From contig NZ_CP102099.1 of the NCBI RefSeq assembly GCF_024582815.1, positions 1,054,001-1,118,000 on the forward strand: 64,000 nucleotides of DNA. Direction: 5' to 3'. The stretch's first letter is position 1, and every line of letters starts with the position of its first letter. Source of the DNA: Acinetobacter colistiniresistens. GTDB taxonomy: Bacteria; Pseudomonadota; Gammaproteobacteria; Pseudomonadales; Moraxellaceae. Shown here in pieces: positions 56,914-64,000 of this stretch. Under the pieces are notes generated by a model that worked only from the letters and a program-made list of their open reading frames with translations, was not told where the DNA came from and did not search any database. The translations under genes and the position numbers were made by a program.

Positions 56914-57486
56914 TTACTCAGCTTGCATTTTAGTTTCAGCTGGTTGCGCATTTCTCCAGTAGTGTAACTGGCTTTGGGCATGTAGATATTCATTGAGATG
57001 ATTGACCTGTTGGCTGGTATCTGTCTTTTGAGGGCTAGTACTGCGATTTGCCTGTTCTAGAACCTTGGCCTGATGATCCCAATAATCATAGAGTAAACCT
57101 TGAATATAGCGTCCTTGCTCAGTTTTGAGTTCCAGTTCTTTGAGCATTTTCAACGCGGAGTTCACGTTATCTTTTTGGCGCTGCTGCTCGAATTCTGGGG
57201 TTAAGCTATTGGCCTCTTTCATCTTGGCCAGTTCCATTTCCATGCTATCACTCATATCGGTAAAGCGACGGTCATAGTCATCCAAGATGGCAATATCATG
57301 CCCATCATCTGCTGTGGCTGGGAAATGTTTAATCGGGGTTTGATTGAGTTGACCAATCGCATCTTTGGCCGAGCTGCTTTGCTGCTCCTTATTTGCCGCT
57401 GGTTCTTTGTCCTTATTACAAGCGCTGAGCAGCAGCACTGAACTGAGTAGGCAGGTGATGGCAAAGGTGGTTTTAAGCTTAGACAT
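56914..57486 (-). CDS. Hypothetical lipoprotein
   Basis: A 190-residue lipoprotein with signal and lipobox LLSAC (Cys23). The mature part is polar and helical: YDRRFTDMSDSMEMELAKMK, KDNVNSALKMLKELELKTEQ and NHLNEYLHAQSQLHYWRNAQ. No family recognised. It lies 19 bp downstream of the methyltransferase gene at 57506 on the same strand and is probably cotranscribed with it. Confidence 0.7.
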   Translation of the reverse strand: MSKLKTTFAITCLLSSVLLLSACNKDKEPAANKEQQSSSAKDAIGQLNQTPIKHFPATADDGHDIAILDDYDRRFTDMSDSMEMELAKMKEANSLTPEFEQQRQKDNVNSALKMLKELELKTEQGRYIQGLLYDYWDHQAKVLEQANRSTSPQKTDTSQQVNHLNEYLHAQSQLHYWRNAQPAETKMQAE

Positions 57487-57505
57487 AGTTCAACTCGTTC
57501 AATAA

Positions 57506-58285
57506 TTAATTTGATATTTTCTGAAAATGGTAGGCAAAGGTGGTATAGGGGAAACTAATCTGATCTTGTGCAGTTAAACCTGTAAAATCAAATACAATTT
57601 GTTCAAACTTTGCTTTGAGTTGTTGCTGTTCAACGGTCGGCATTGCTGCGATAAAACTGGTGGATAGCAAGCGTTTACTGACCACTTGTTCGACAGTCCC
57701 CTGATGTGACTGCTGGAAGGTCTGTAATCCATCTAATTTAAATAGCGTTTGGTTCTCAAAGACCTGTTTCCATAATTCACTATGATAACGAGGGGTGTTA
57801 CCTTCCAAGGGGGCAATTGCATCGGCCAAGGCTTTGACCCAATCGACACGGATATCACGCTGATTCCAGATCAGCCCCAAGTGTCCAGATGCGGTGAGGA
57901 CCCGATGGATTTCAGTTAAAGTTTCAATATTGGCAAACCAGTGGAACGATTGAGCACACAGAATGGCATCAATTGACGCATTGACGAATGGTAGCTCGCT
58001 ACTGAATGCTTGCAGGCAGTCGACAGTTGGATAGGTCTGTTGAAGCTGCTGTAACATTTCCGTGACAGGCTCGACGGCAATCACTTTGGCCTGCGTCTGA
58101 ATCAGGGAGGGTAAGAATTTGCCAGTCCCAGCACCGAGGTCAACAACCGTGGAGCTTTTACCTATTTGGAGCCGATCTTGCAGCCAAACTACTATTTCTT
58201 GCGGGTAACTAGGGCGCACCTGTTGGTATAGTTCGGCCCCTAAACTAAAGCCTTTTTCAGCAGCAGGATGTAAGGATTGTGTCAT
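57506..58285 (-). CDS. Class I SAM-dependent methyltransferase
   Basis: A 259-residue methyltransferase. Motif I is VVDLGAGTGKFLPSLIQ near residue 43, followed by VIAVEPVTEMLQQL, LPFVNASIDAILCAQSFHWF and LGLIWNQRDIRVDWV. The combination SFHWF and LIWNQRD is typical of the Methyltransf_11 proteins related to yeast trans-aconitate and crg1-type enzymes. The substrate is unknown. It heads a two-gene unit with a lipoprotein. Confidence 0.85.
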   Translation of the reverse strand: MTQSLHPAAEKGFSLGAELYQQVRPSYPQEIVVWLQDRLQIGKSSTVVDLGAGTGKFLPSLIQTQAKVIAVEPVTEMLQQLQQTYPTVDCLQAFSSELPFVNASIDAILCAQSFHWFANIETLTEIHRVLTASGHLGLIWNQRDIRVDWVKALADAIAPLEGNTPRYHSELWKQVFENQTLFKLDGLQTFQQSHQGTVEQVVSKRLLSTSFIAAMPTVEQQQLKAKFEQIVFDFTGLTAQDQISFPYTTFAYHFQKISN

Positions 58286-58406
58286 TTTTTGCGCTTTTTA
58301 ATCTGTCTTAACTCTATAAAATAAGATACTCCGCAATTATGGTTTGGCAAAGCGATCATTTGGTGACTTTTTGCTACAAGCCTAGGATCAATTTTTCAGT
58401 GTGAGC

Positions 58407-59678
58407 ATGGATAAGCAAATAATATTTGAAGATGAGCATATTCGCGTTATTTTTTTAAAAGGTGCAAGTGACACTTTAGTGATTTCGTTTGGTGATTTGA
58501 TTAGTCGCGCGAAAGGCATGTCAATTAATGCTGAAAAATCCTTAATCAAATATCAGTACAATGTGATCGGTATTATGCCGAAGCAAAAATCATGGTTTCC
58601 GAAAACGAGCATGTTGCAGATGCAGCAACAGATCCAGCCGATTTTGCAGCAATTCAAGGATATTGTGGGTTATGGCGGCTCAATGGGTGGCTATGCTGCA
58701 ATCAAGTATTCAAACTTATTGAATATGCAAAAGATCGTGGCTTTTGTACCACAATTTTCGATTGATCCTGATGTGGTACAGGATCGCCGTTATGCTGAGT
58801 TCTTTGATACTTCTATCCATCAAGATATGCAGATTCAGGCCGATGAAGTGGATGCATCGCGTGAATACATCATCGTCTATGATCCGTACTTTGCAGAAGA
58901 TAAAGAGCATTTCTTAAAGATTCAGCCTTTATTGCCTAAAATGCATGTGATTCATCTACCTTTTACAGGTCATGAAGCACTTTCCGTGTTGGCAAGTTCC
59001 CAGCTGTTGAATGATTTTGTGGTTAAACCATTTGAAATCACGTATTTCTATCAACGCGTTCGGGAGGTTAAGAAGCAGAGCAAGTTCTATTATCGTCACA
59101 TACTCGATGCCTTGTTGCCACGCCATCATCATGCCTTATTAAAAATTCTAGAGCAGAATGAAATGGCTTTAGATGAGCGTTATTTTGATGCGATCCTTAA
59201 ACAAAAACTGGTACAACAGCTGTTTAATTTGAAACAGGGGACAGAACAGAATCTGCATAAGCTAGGAGTTCATCTGCATTTTGTACAACACAGCGAGACA
59301 TTACCCGCCAATGTGATCAATGCGCAGAATCAGTTTCTGGTGTTTAATCTGGCAAGCTTGAAATTAGAGAGCTACAGCGCTGACATCATTGCAGCCAATC
59401 CAGCCTATCTCTTGCCTTTAAACCTGACGGCCAATAGCTTGGTCAAACTGAGATTGAATGATGAATATTATTTCCTCACGATGAATGATCGAGGTATTCA
59501 TAAATTGGTCAAAGAGGGTGAACCTTTTGCGCTGGATCAATCGCCGTTGGTGTTTAAACACTACGCAGATTTCTATAGTCTGAGCTATAAACAGCTGAGC
59601 CTATGTTGTGATGTACACGGTCTAACTCATTTTATTGAAAATAACACGGATGAGCAAAGCAAGCTGCAACTTTGCTGA
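58407..59678 (+). CDS. Two-domain protein with alpha/beta-hydrolase-like N-terminus
   Basis: A 423-residue protein. The N-terminal 210 residues show a hydrolase-like order: a nucleophile elbow GYGGSMGGYAAIKYS near residue 89, an acidic turn VYDPYFAEDKEHF and a late histidine in HLPFTGHEALSVL, which could form Ser-Asp-His. The remaining 210 residues match nothing I recognise; they have HILDALLPRHHHALLKILEQ and several beta-rich stretches. It is cytoplasmic by sequence. The start at 58407 (ATG) is preferred to GTG at 58401. A terminator follows. Confidence 0.65.
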   Translation: MDKQIIFEDEHIRVIFLKGASDTLVISFGDLISRAKGMSINAEKSLIKYQYNVIGIMPKQKSWFPKTSMLQMQQQIQPILQQFKDIVGYGGSMGGYAAIKYSNLLNMQKIVAFVPQFSIDPDVVQDRRYAEFFDTSIHQDMQIQADEVDASREYIIVYDPYFAEDKEHFLKIQPLLPKMHVIHLPFTGHEALSVLASSQLLNDFVVKPFEITYFYQRVREVKKQSKFYYRHILDALLPRHHHALLKILEQNEMALDERYFDAILKQKLVQQLFNLKQGTEQNLHKLGVHLHFVQHSETLPANVINAQNQFLVFNLASLKLESYSADIIAANPAYLLPLNLTANSLVKLRLNDEYYFLTMNDRGIHKLVKEGEPFALDQSPLVFKHYADFYSLSYKQLSLCCDVHGLTHFIENNTDEQSKLQLC

Positions 59679-59694
59679 GTGAAATCATGTGTAT

Positions 59695-59727
59695 AAAAAA
59701 GCCCTTTGACGCAGCAAAGGGCTTTTT
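59695..59727 (+). terminator. Terminator between convergent genes
   Basis: AAAAAAGCCCTTTG and CAAAGGGCTTTTT arms around a 6-base loop; bidirectional. Confidence 0.93.
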
Positions 59728-59741
59728 AGATTAGATTTTAA

Positions 59742-60356
59742 TTAGTTTCTGCCAATTTTGGCATTGGTATTGACGTTCGCATTAACACCAAGCACTTTTA
59801 CACCGACATTCGCACCGGTTTGTAGGTTCTTCTTATCTGCATTCAAGCCTGTTTGGGCATTTACAGATGAGGTTTTACCATTGACTTGTGCTTGCGCGTT
59901 GGTTTGAGCGCCAACATTGAGCGATTTAGATTGAGTTGCATTCTTCTTCTCTGCAATACGTTGTTTTACATTTGCAGTAGTATCTGCGGCCAACTCTTTG
60001 CCATCTACAGCTTTATCTACTGCATAGTTTGTCGTGGTTTTTACTGCTTCACCAGTTTTATTGACAACGGTTGAGCCAACATTGCTTGCTGCGCTCACAG
60101 TTTTTTGTGTGGCTGAAACACCTGTATTTACCGCAGCATGTCCCACATTATGTGCAGTTTGGCCAACGCCTTGTGCGACTTGACCAACGCCTTGTGCTGT
60201 ACCTTTGACTGCACCTGTGACGCCTTTAAGCAGTCCACCAGATTGTACATTGACTTGAGCTGAGCCACTGGCATTTGCATCAACATTCTGTGCAAAAACG
60301 GAAACAGAGGTGAGGATACTAGTTGTGACGATAGCTGTTTTGATCATTTTTTTCAT
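59742..60356 (-). CDS. Secreted Ala/Val/Gly-rich repeat protein, LEA-like
   Basis: A 204-residue protein with signal peptide cleaved near VFAQ. Residues about 43-75 hold short repeats of the type GVGQVAQGVGQTAHNVGHAA. Residues 80-140 (ATQKTVSAASNVGSTVVNKT) follow the Ala-Thr-Lys amphipathic style of LEA or apolipophorin-like proteins. The tail is rich in NVGAQTNAQAQVNG-like units. It is low in complexity and probably disordered until bound or dried. The function is unknown; a stress or envelope role is possible. Confidence 0.7.
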   Translation of the reverse strand: MKKMIKTAIVTTSILTSVSVFAQNVDANASGSAQVNVQSGGLLKGVTGAVKGTAQGVGQVAQGVGQTAHNVGHAAVNTGVSATQKTVSAASNVGSTVVNKTGEAVKTTTNYAVDKAVDGKELAADTTANVKQRIAEKKNATQSKSLNVGAQTNAQAQVNGKTSSVNAQTGLNADKKNLQTGANVGVKVLGVNANVNTNAKIGRN

Positions 60357-60964
60357 TGCGATTTCCTTAAGCGATGTACCGTATTGAGGTACTTCATCAA
60401 CGCCATTGCATCATAGCGAGCAAAAAAACAGAAATGTGTGATTTTCATCAAACGTTACAACCAGATTACAGCTTGAAAACAATCTGGCGAGAAATTGTGG
60501 AGATATGTTTTTGTGTTAAGCACGTGAAAAGTAATGTTTTTAATAAATATAAGTTGCTGTAAAAAATAAATTTTAGATTGTTTTTAAGACAATTATTATT
60601 AACTTTATTTCTTATTTTTAGCTAAATGAATATGAAAATTAAGAATATCTAAATTGATTTAAACTCATTTCAAATTGATTAAAAAATGGCATTTTTATTG
60701 CTTGGTATATCGATGTGAACTCATGATTTGGCTTTTTAGCTAATATTTTTGTCATAAGATCGATCTTTAGGGTGTTAATTGTACTTTTAAACGTATAAAA
60801 CTAAAGCAGAAGCTTGCGGTATTTTTAGATAACACGACGATTTAAATCGTATTTTATTTAAATATATAAGTGAAATATAAAGTGAATATTAAAATTTATT
60901 CGTATTGTGCATAGAAAAAACTGAAAACCAAGTCATGGCCAATAAAGAGCGCTGGAGAATATAA
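60357..60964. other. A+T-rich intergenic region without genes
   Basis: 608 bp, the longest gene-free stretch here and very A+T-rich. A short frame at 60374-60562 lacks a ribosome-binding site and family similarity and is not called. Promoters for both divergent genes must lie within it. No riboswitch or small RNA structure could be supported. Confidence 0.5.
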
Positions 60965-61276
60965 ATGAAACAGATTGCAGCATTCCTACTTGTCTTAATC
61001 GGGCTCGGTGTGGTGGTTTTTTATTTTGAACCAGCAGAATCGAACAGTTCAGCAGCTGATGCTGCGATTTATCAAATTCACCCTGAACAAACAGGGGTAA
61101 GTGCAACCGTTTTACATCCACAGGAGAACAAAGCCACAGAACATACCACCTCAACCATGTTAAATAAATTGGATAAAACTCAAAAAGATGACCAATTTTA
61201 TGACACCAAAAGCGATCCTTCGATACAACCGATTGATCCTGAAACTGATCCAGCAAATGAAATTAAAACACTTTAA
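60965..61276 (+). CDS. Hypothetical small membrane-anchored protein
   Basis: A 103-residue protein with an N-terminal hydrophobic segment QIAAFLLVLIGLGVVVFYF (anchor or uncleaved signal), then a polar acidic tail such as DTKSDPSIQPIDPETDPANE. The start has GGAG eight bases upstream. It lies 74 bp before the subtilase gene on the same strand and may be cotranscribed; a chaperone or inhibitor role for the protease is only a guess. No family recognised. Confidence 0.6.
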   Translation: MKQIAAFLLVLIGLGVVVFYFEPAESNSSAADAAIYQIHPEQTGVSATVLHPQENKATEHTTSTMLNKLDKTQKDDQFYDTKSDPSIQPIDPETDPANEIKTL

Positions 61277-61350
61277 ATGATCTGGATTTCTTTACCCAAG
61301 AAAAACAGGCAATAAAACAGTTCTTTATCCAAGAACGATGGAGATGAATA

Positions 61351-62706
61351 GTGAACAATAAAACTTTATTACTTTTAAGCTTATGTACTCTTATCACCAC
61401 GACCACCTCAGCCGCGACACTGAATGCGGTGCAACTCAAACAAAGTCTGAGCTCAGCAGCATTAAACAAGGTCGAGAAAGGTAAAATTAATCTTGCCGCC
61501 TTGCTCGATAATGATTCAAATGATTTATTGATCGAATATGAGAGCAGTGCAACGCGCACTGCTTTGGGGCGAGAAAAACGTAGCCTGATTGCAGAGGGTA
61601 AAAACCAGTTTAAAAATAAATTTGATAAAGCAGCCGGCTTTCAAACCTTAAGAGAGTTTAATGGTTTACCTTTGGGCTTATATCGTATTCAGAATCGGGA
61701 AACGCTGGCACAGGTTTTAAATGATCCGAATGTCAAAGGTGTTTATCCAAATCGTAAAAATGTGCCAACGACCATGCAAAGTTTGCCTTTAATTAATCAG
61801 CCACAAGCGGTGAGTAATGGCTTTACTGGAGAAGGCACCAGTGTGGTGGTCATTGATACAGGGGTAAATTATAAACATGCTGATTTTGGCTGTACCGCAG
61901 TTAATACCCCAGCTTCAAGCTGTCGCGTGGTCTACGCTTTTGACAGTGCACCTGACGATAACAGCTTAGATGATGATGGACATGGTAGTAACGTTTCAGC
62001 CATTGTTGCCAAAGTTGCGACTAAAACCAAAATTATCGGAATTGATGCTTTTAGAAAGGTGAGATCACAGGGACAATTAGTGAGCACGGCTTATGACAGC
62101 GATATTCTGGCGGGGATCAATTGGGCTGTGAATAATGCACAAACTTATAATATTAAAGCGATTAATTTAAGTTTAGGGACACCCGGGGTGAAATATACCT
62201 CTGAATGCAGTAACAGTAGTTATGGCACTGCATTTGCCAATGCACGTGCAGTAGGGGTCGTGCCTGTGGTGGCTTCGGGCAATGATGCCTTTGCTGATGG
62301 GATTTCTTCTCCTGCTTGTGTAGCAGGTGCAGTACGCGTAGGTGCAGTCTATGATAGCAATATTGGCGGTGTATCGTGGGGCAATCCGTTGAAGTGTTCT
62401 GATCCAACCACAGCCGCGGATAAAATTACCTGCTTTAGTAATGGCGGCTCATTGGTGACTTTATTGGCACCAGGCGCGATGATTACTGCAGGCGGTGAAA
62501 CTCAAGGCGGTACTTCACAGGCAGCACCGCACGTGGCAGGGGCAATTGCGTTATTACGCGCCAATGGCGTAACACCATCAGAGACTATCGATCAAACCGT
62601 AAATCGTTTAAGAGTGACGGGTAAACCCATTACCGATACACGCACGGGTTTAGTGTTCCCACGTATTGATTTACTTGCTGCAACCAGTGGGCTTAGTTCA
62701 AATTAA
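61351..62706 (+). CDS. Secreted subtilisin-like serine protease (S8)
   Basis: A 451-residue subtilase. A signal peptide of about 22 residues is followed by a propeptide region (to about residue 145). The catalytic triad is Asp in VVVIDTGVNYKHADF, His in DDDGHGSNVSAIVA and Ser in GGTSQAAPHVAGAIALL. The start is GTG at 61351 with GGAG upstream. There is no autotransporter barrel or other C-terminal domain, so it is probably released or periplasmic, perhaps through type II secretion. Cysteines in FGCTAV, SSCRVV, SECSNS, PACVAG, KCSDP and ITCFSN suggest disulfides. Confidence 0.9.
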   Translation: MNNKTLLLLSLCTLITTTTSAATLNAVQLKQSLSSAALNKVEKGKINLAALLDNDSNDLLIEYESSATRTALGREKRSLIAEGKNQFKNKFDKAAGFQTLREFNGLPLGLYRIQNRETLAQVLNDPNVKGVYPNRKNVPTTMQSLPLINQPQAVSNGFTGEGTSVVVIDTGVNYKHADFGCTAVNTPASSCRVVYAFDSAPDDNSLDDDGHGSNVSAIVAKVATKTKIIGIDAFRKVRSQGQLVSTAYDSDILAGINWAVNNAQTYNIKAINLSLGTPGVKYTSECSNSSYGTAFANARAVGVVPVVASGNDAFADGISSPACVAGAVRVGAVYDSNIGGVSWGNPLKCSDPTTAADKITCFSNGGSLVTLLAPGAMITAGGETQGGTSQAAPHVAGAIALLRANGVTPSETIDQTVNRLRVTGKPITDTRTGLVFPRIDLLAATSGLSSN

Positions 62707-62753
62707 GGTGATTGTGTAATTAAAAGATTGATCTAAAATAGTTTAAAAGCCAT

Positions 62754-62792
62754 AACGCGTTGCAGCTAGAGATAGATGCAACGCGTTTTTTT
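62754..62792 (+). terminator. Terminator after the subtilase gene
   Basis: AACGCGTTGCA and TGCAACGCGTT arms around a 12-base loop, then a T run. Confidence 0.92.
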
Positions 62793-62794
62793 AG

Positions 62795-63205
62795 TTAATG
62801 GCACTGTGCTAGGTTACTGGAGCTAAAATTACTTTGTAGTTTTTGAAAATTGGCTTGAGCAGTCGCATCTTGTACATCAAAGGCGGTTGCGATTGCCGGT
62901 TGACCAAGAATTTTATCTTTATAGTATTGCGTTGTAGAGTTTGCTGAAATTAACCCATGTTGATTAAAGACCCAACGTTCAACTGCCTGACCACCCTCGA
63001 AATAGCCAGTAAACTCAATCAGGCAGTGATGATCATGTTTGATTAATTTTGCAATATTACCTTGCGTTGAGGGTGTCGCACCAATATTTTTCACTTGTTG
63101 TAAGGGCTGGGTGATGTTGCTCTGGGTGGAAAGTGTCGAACAAGCAGTAAAACTGATTGCACTGACGCAGCAAAGTAGACTGGTTTTGAGAGGGTGTTGG
63201 GTCAT
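62795..63205 (-). CDS. Hypothetical lipoprotein
   Basis: A 136-residue lipoprotein with signal and lipobox SFTACST. The mature part includes HDHHCLIEFTGYFEGGQAVE and RWVFNQHGLISANSTTQYYK, a small beta-rich domain with two cysteines. The function is unknown. The start at 63205 is preferred to 63211. It converges with the subtilase gene across a terminator. Confidence 0.68.
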   Translation of the reverse strand: MTQHPLKTSLLCCVSAISFTACSTLSTQSNITQPLQQVKNIGATPSTQGNIAKLIKHDHHCLIEFTGYFEGGQAVERWVFNQHGLISANSTTQYYKDKILGQPAIATAFDVQDATAQANFQKLQSNFSSSNLAQCH

Positions 63206-63392
63206 ATGCAAAAATTCCGATCCTATGAATTTATGCGTTTGAGTGTGTCGGCAAAGTCGGTGAAATTCAATGAATGTTTTGAGTAAGCACTGTAAATTTA
63301 AGGCTTATTTTTAAAATCCATATTGTGCCGTTTTTATGTAGTGGTATTCGGCAGGGCTCAAGTTTGTTGATGTTGGATTAAATTTGAAGAAA

Positions 63393-63420
63393 TAAAAAAG
63401 CCTCTACGTTATCGAGGCCT
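63393..63420 (-). terminator. Terminator downstream of the last gene
   Basis: GCCTC and GAGGC arms with a 9-base loop, T-rich on the minus strand. Confidence 0.75.
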
Positions 63421-63426
63421 TGGCAT

Positions 63427-63846
63427 TTAGTTTTTTGAGGACTGACTAAGTTCAGCACGTTCAATCGGGACATTACCCTCATTGGTCCCCACGACAGCAT
63501 CTTTGGTGTCTTGCCATTTCTTAGCCGTGTATTGTGTCGCTTTCTTGGTTTGCTCTTGCACGATTTCAGCTTGTTCAGCTGAGTATTCTTTGGTGCTTTT
63601 CCATTTTTCACTCATCTTTTGCGATGTGTTATCCGATGCACCTTGGATTGAATCGCCCAAATTCTGCATGCCTTTACCTGTTTTATAGAGCAGGATGCGC
63701 CCTAGACTTGGGTTGTCGCCATAGGGCATGGCTTTTTCAGGCACAGCATTAGAAGCAGTGCTTGTGGTGTTGGTTGTGTCTGCTGCCCATAGAGAAGACG
63801 ATGCCGCCAATGCAGTGGTTAAACATAATAGTTGTACTTTATTCAT
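63427..63846 (-). CDS. Hypothetical secreted helical protein
   Basis: A 139-residue protein with signal peptide cleaved after LWA (residue about 21). The mature part has PYGDNPSLGRILLYKTGKG and an Ala/Lys/Thr-rich amphipathic helix (QTKKATQYTAKKWQDTKDAV) recalling the LEA-like style of the gene at 59742. No family recognised. The start at 63846 follows an AGGACAG ribosome-binding region. Nothing beyond it to 64000 could be called. Confidence 0.68.
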   Translation of the reverse strand: MNKVQLLCLTTALAASSSLWAADTTNTTSTASNAVPEKAMPYGDNPSLGRILLYKTGKGMQNLGDSIQGASDNTSQKMSEKWKSTKEYSAEQAEIVQEQTKKATQYTAKKWQDTKDAVVGTNEGNVPIERAELSQSSKN

Positions 63847-64000
63847 CATCTTTTCTGTCCTTTCCGCGATAGGGTCGCAATCGAGATTTTATATCTTATC
63901 GTTGGAGCGAAGAAAAGAGTGGGGATGATATGAAATTGATACGGTACGTAACCTTTAACTAAAACTTATGCAGAAAAAGAAGAGAAATAAAACGCCAAAA

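Noticed and set aside
60374-60562. Possible small gene in the A+T-rich gap
   Set aside because: No ribosome-binding site, no signal or domain, and composition typical of random A+T-rich sequence.
1-64000. tRNA, rRNA, insertion sequence or prophage genes
   Set aside because: No cloverleaf, transposase, integrase or phage structural gene could be recognised on either strand.

Overview
The window reads as a chromosomal segment of an Acinetobacter-like gammaproteobacterium (Moraxellaceae). The reasons are the gene order gmk-ispH-(minor pilins/pilY1)-rpsP-rimM-trmD-rplS-truB, a ComP-like pilin close to a PglL-type O-oligosaccharyltransferase, a SpoT with a decayed synthetase domain, and a CraA-like MFS pump. 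I found no tRNA, rRNA, CRISPR array, insertion sequence or prophage.

Layout. (1) 1-5705: an A+T-rich surface-glycan locus with the end of an ABC exporter ATPase, two methyltransferases and three GT4-type glycosyltransferases. Every gene here is broken by single-base losses, nearly all in A or T runs; reading through them restores full-length proteins. (2) 5923-9562: a ComP-like type IV pilin, a convergent UDP-sugar dehydrogenase and a PglL-family glycosyltransferase, which suggests a pilin glycosylation locus. (3) 9624-15722: iron storage and housekeeping genes: bfr with an altered ferroxidase site, bfd under an apparent Fur box, ridA, spoT, rpoZ, gmk, and ispH on the other strand. (4) 15863-32525: two complete, divergent minor-pilin/PilY1 operons in tandem. 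The first is visibly richer in A+T; each encodes FimT/FimU-, PilV-, PilW-, PilX-, PilY1- and PilE-like proteins. (5) 32689-35894: rpsP-rimM-trmD-rplS-truB.

(6) 35906-42054: a TSUP permease, two RhtA-like exporters flanking a GNAT acetyltransferase, then divergent serA and a D-2-hydroxyglutarate dehydrogenase-like flavoprotein, a pair known to be metabolically coupled in related bacteria. (7) 42123-43665: an isolated A+T-rich DUF262 (ParB-fold) plus HNH nuclease gene, split by two T-run losses; it is the best candidate for a stand-alone defence gene. (8) 43729-64000: mixed accessory and core genes, including a RlaP-like nucleotidyltransferase, mdaB, lipoproteins, craA, a YccS-type FUSC protein, sodC, an AI-2E family permease, an orphan ParA, a Holliday-resolvase-like membrane protein, two methyltransferases, a subtilase and repeat-rich secreted proteins.

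Together the first half shows type IV pilus tip and pilin modification machinery next to glycan synthesis genes. The same class of single-base run losses recurs at 27545, 42243 and 43350, so it is a property of this sequence and not only of the glycan locus.
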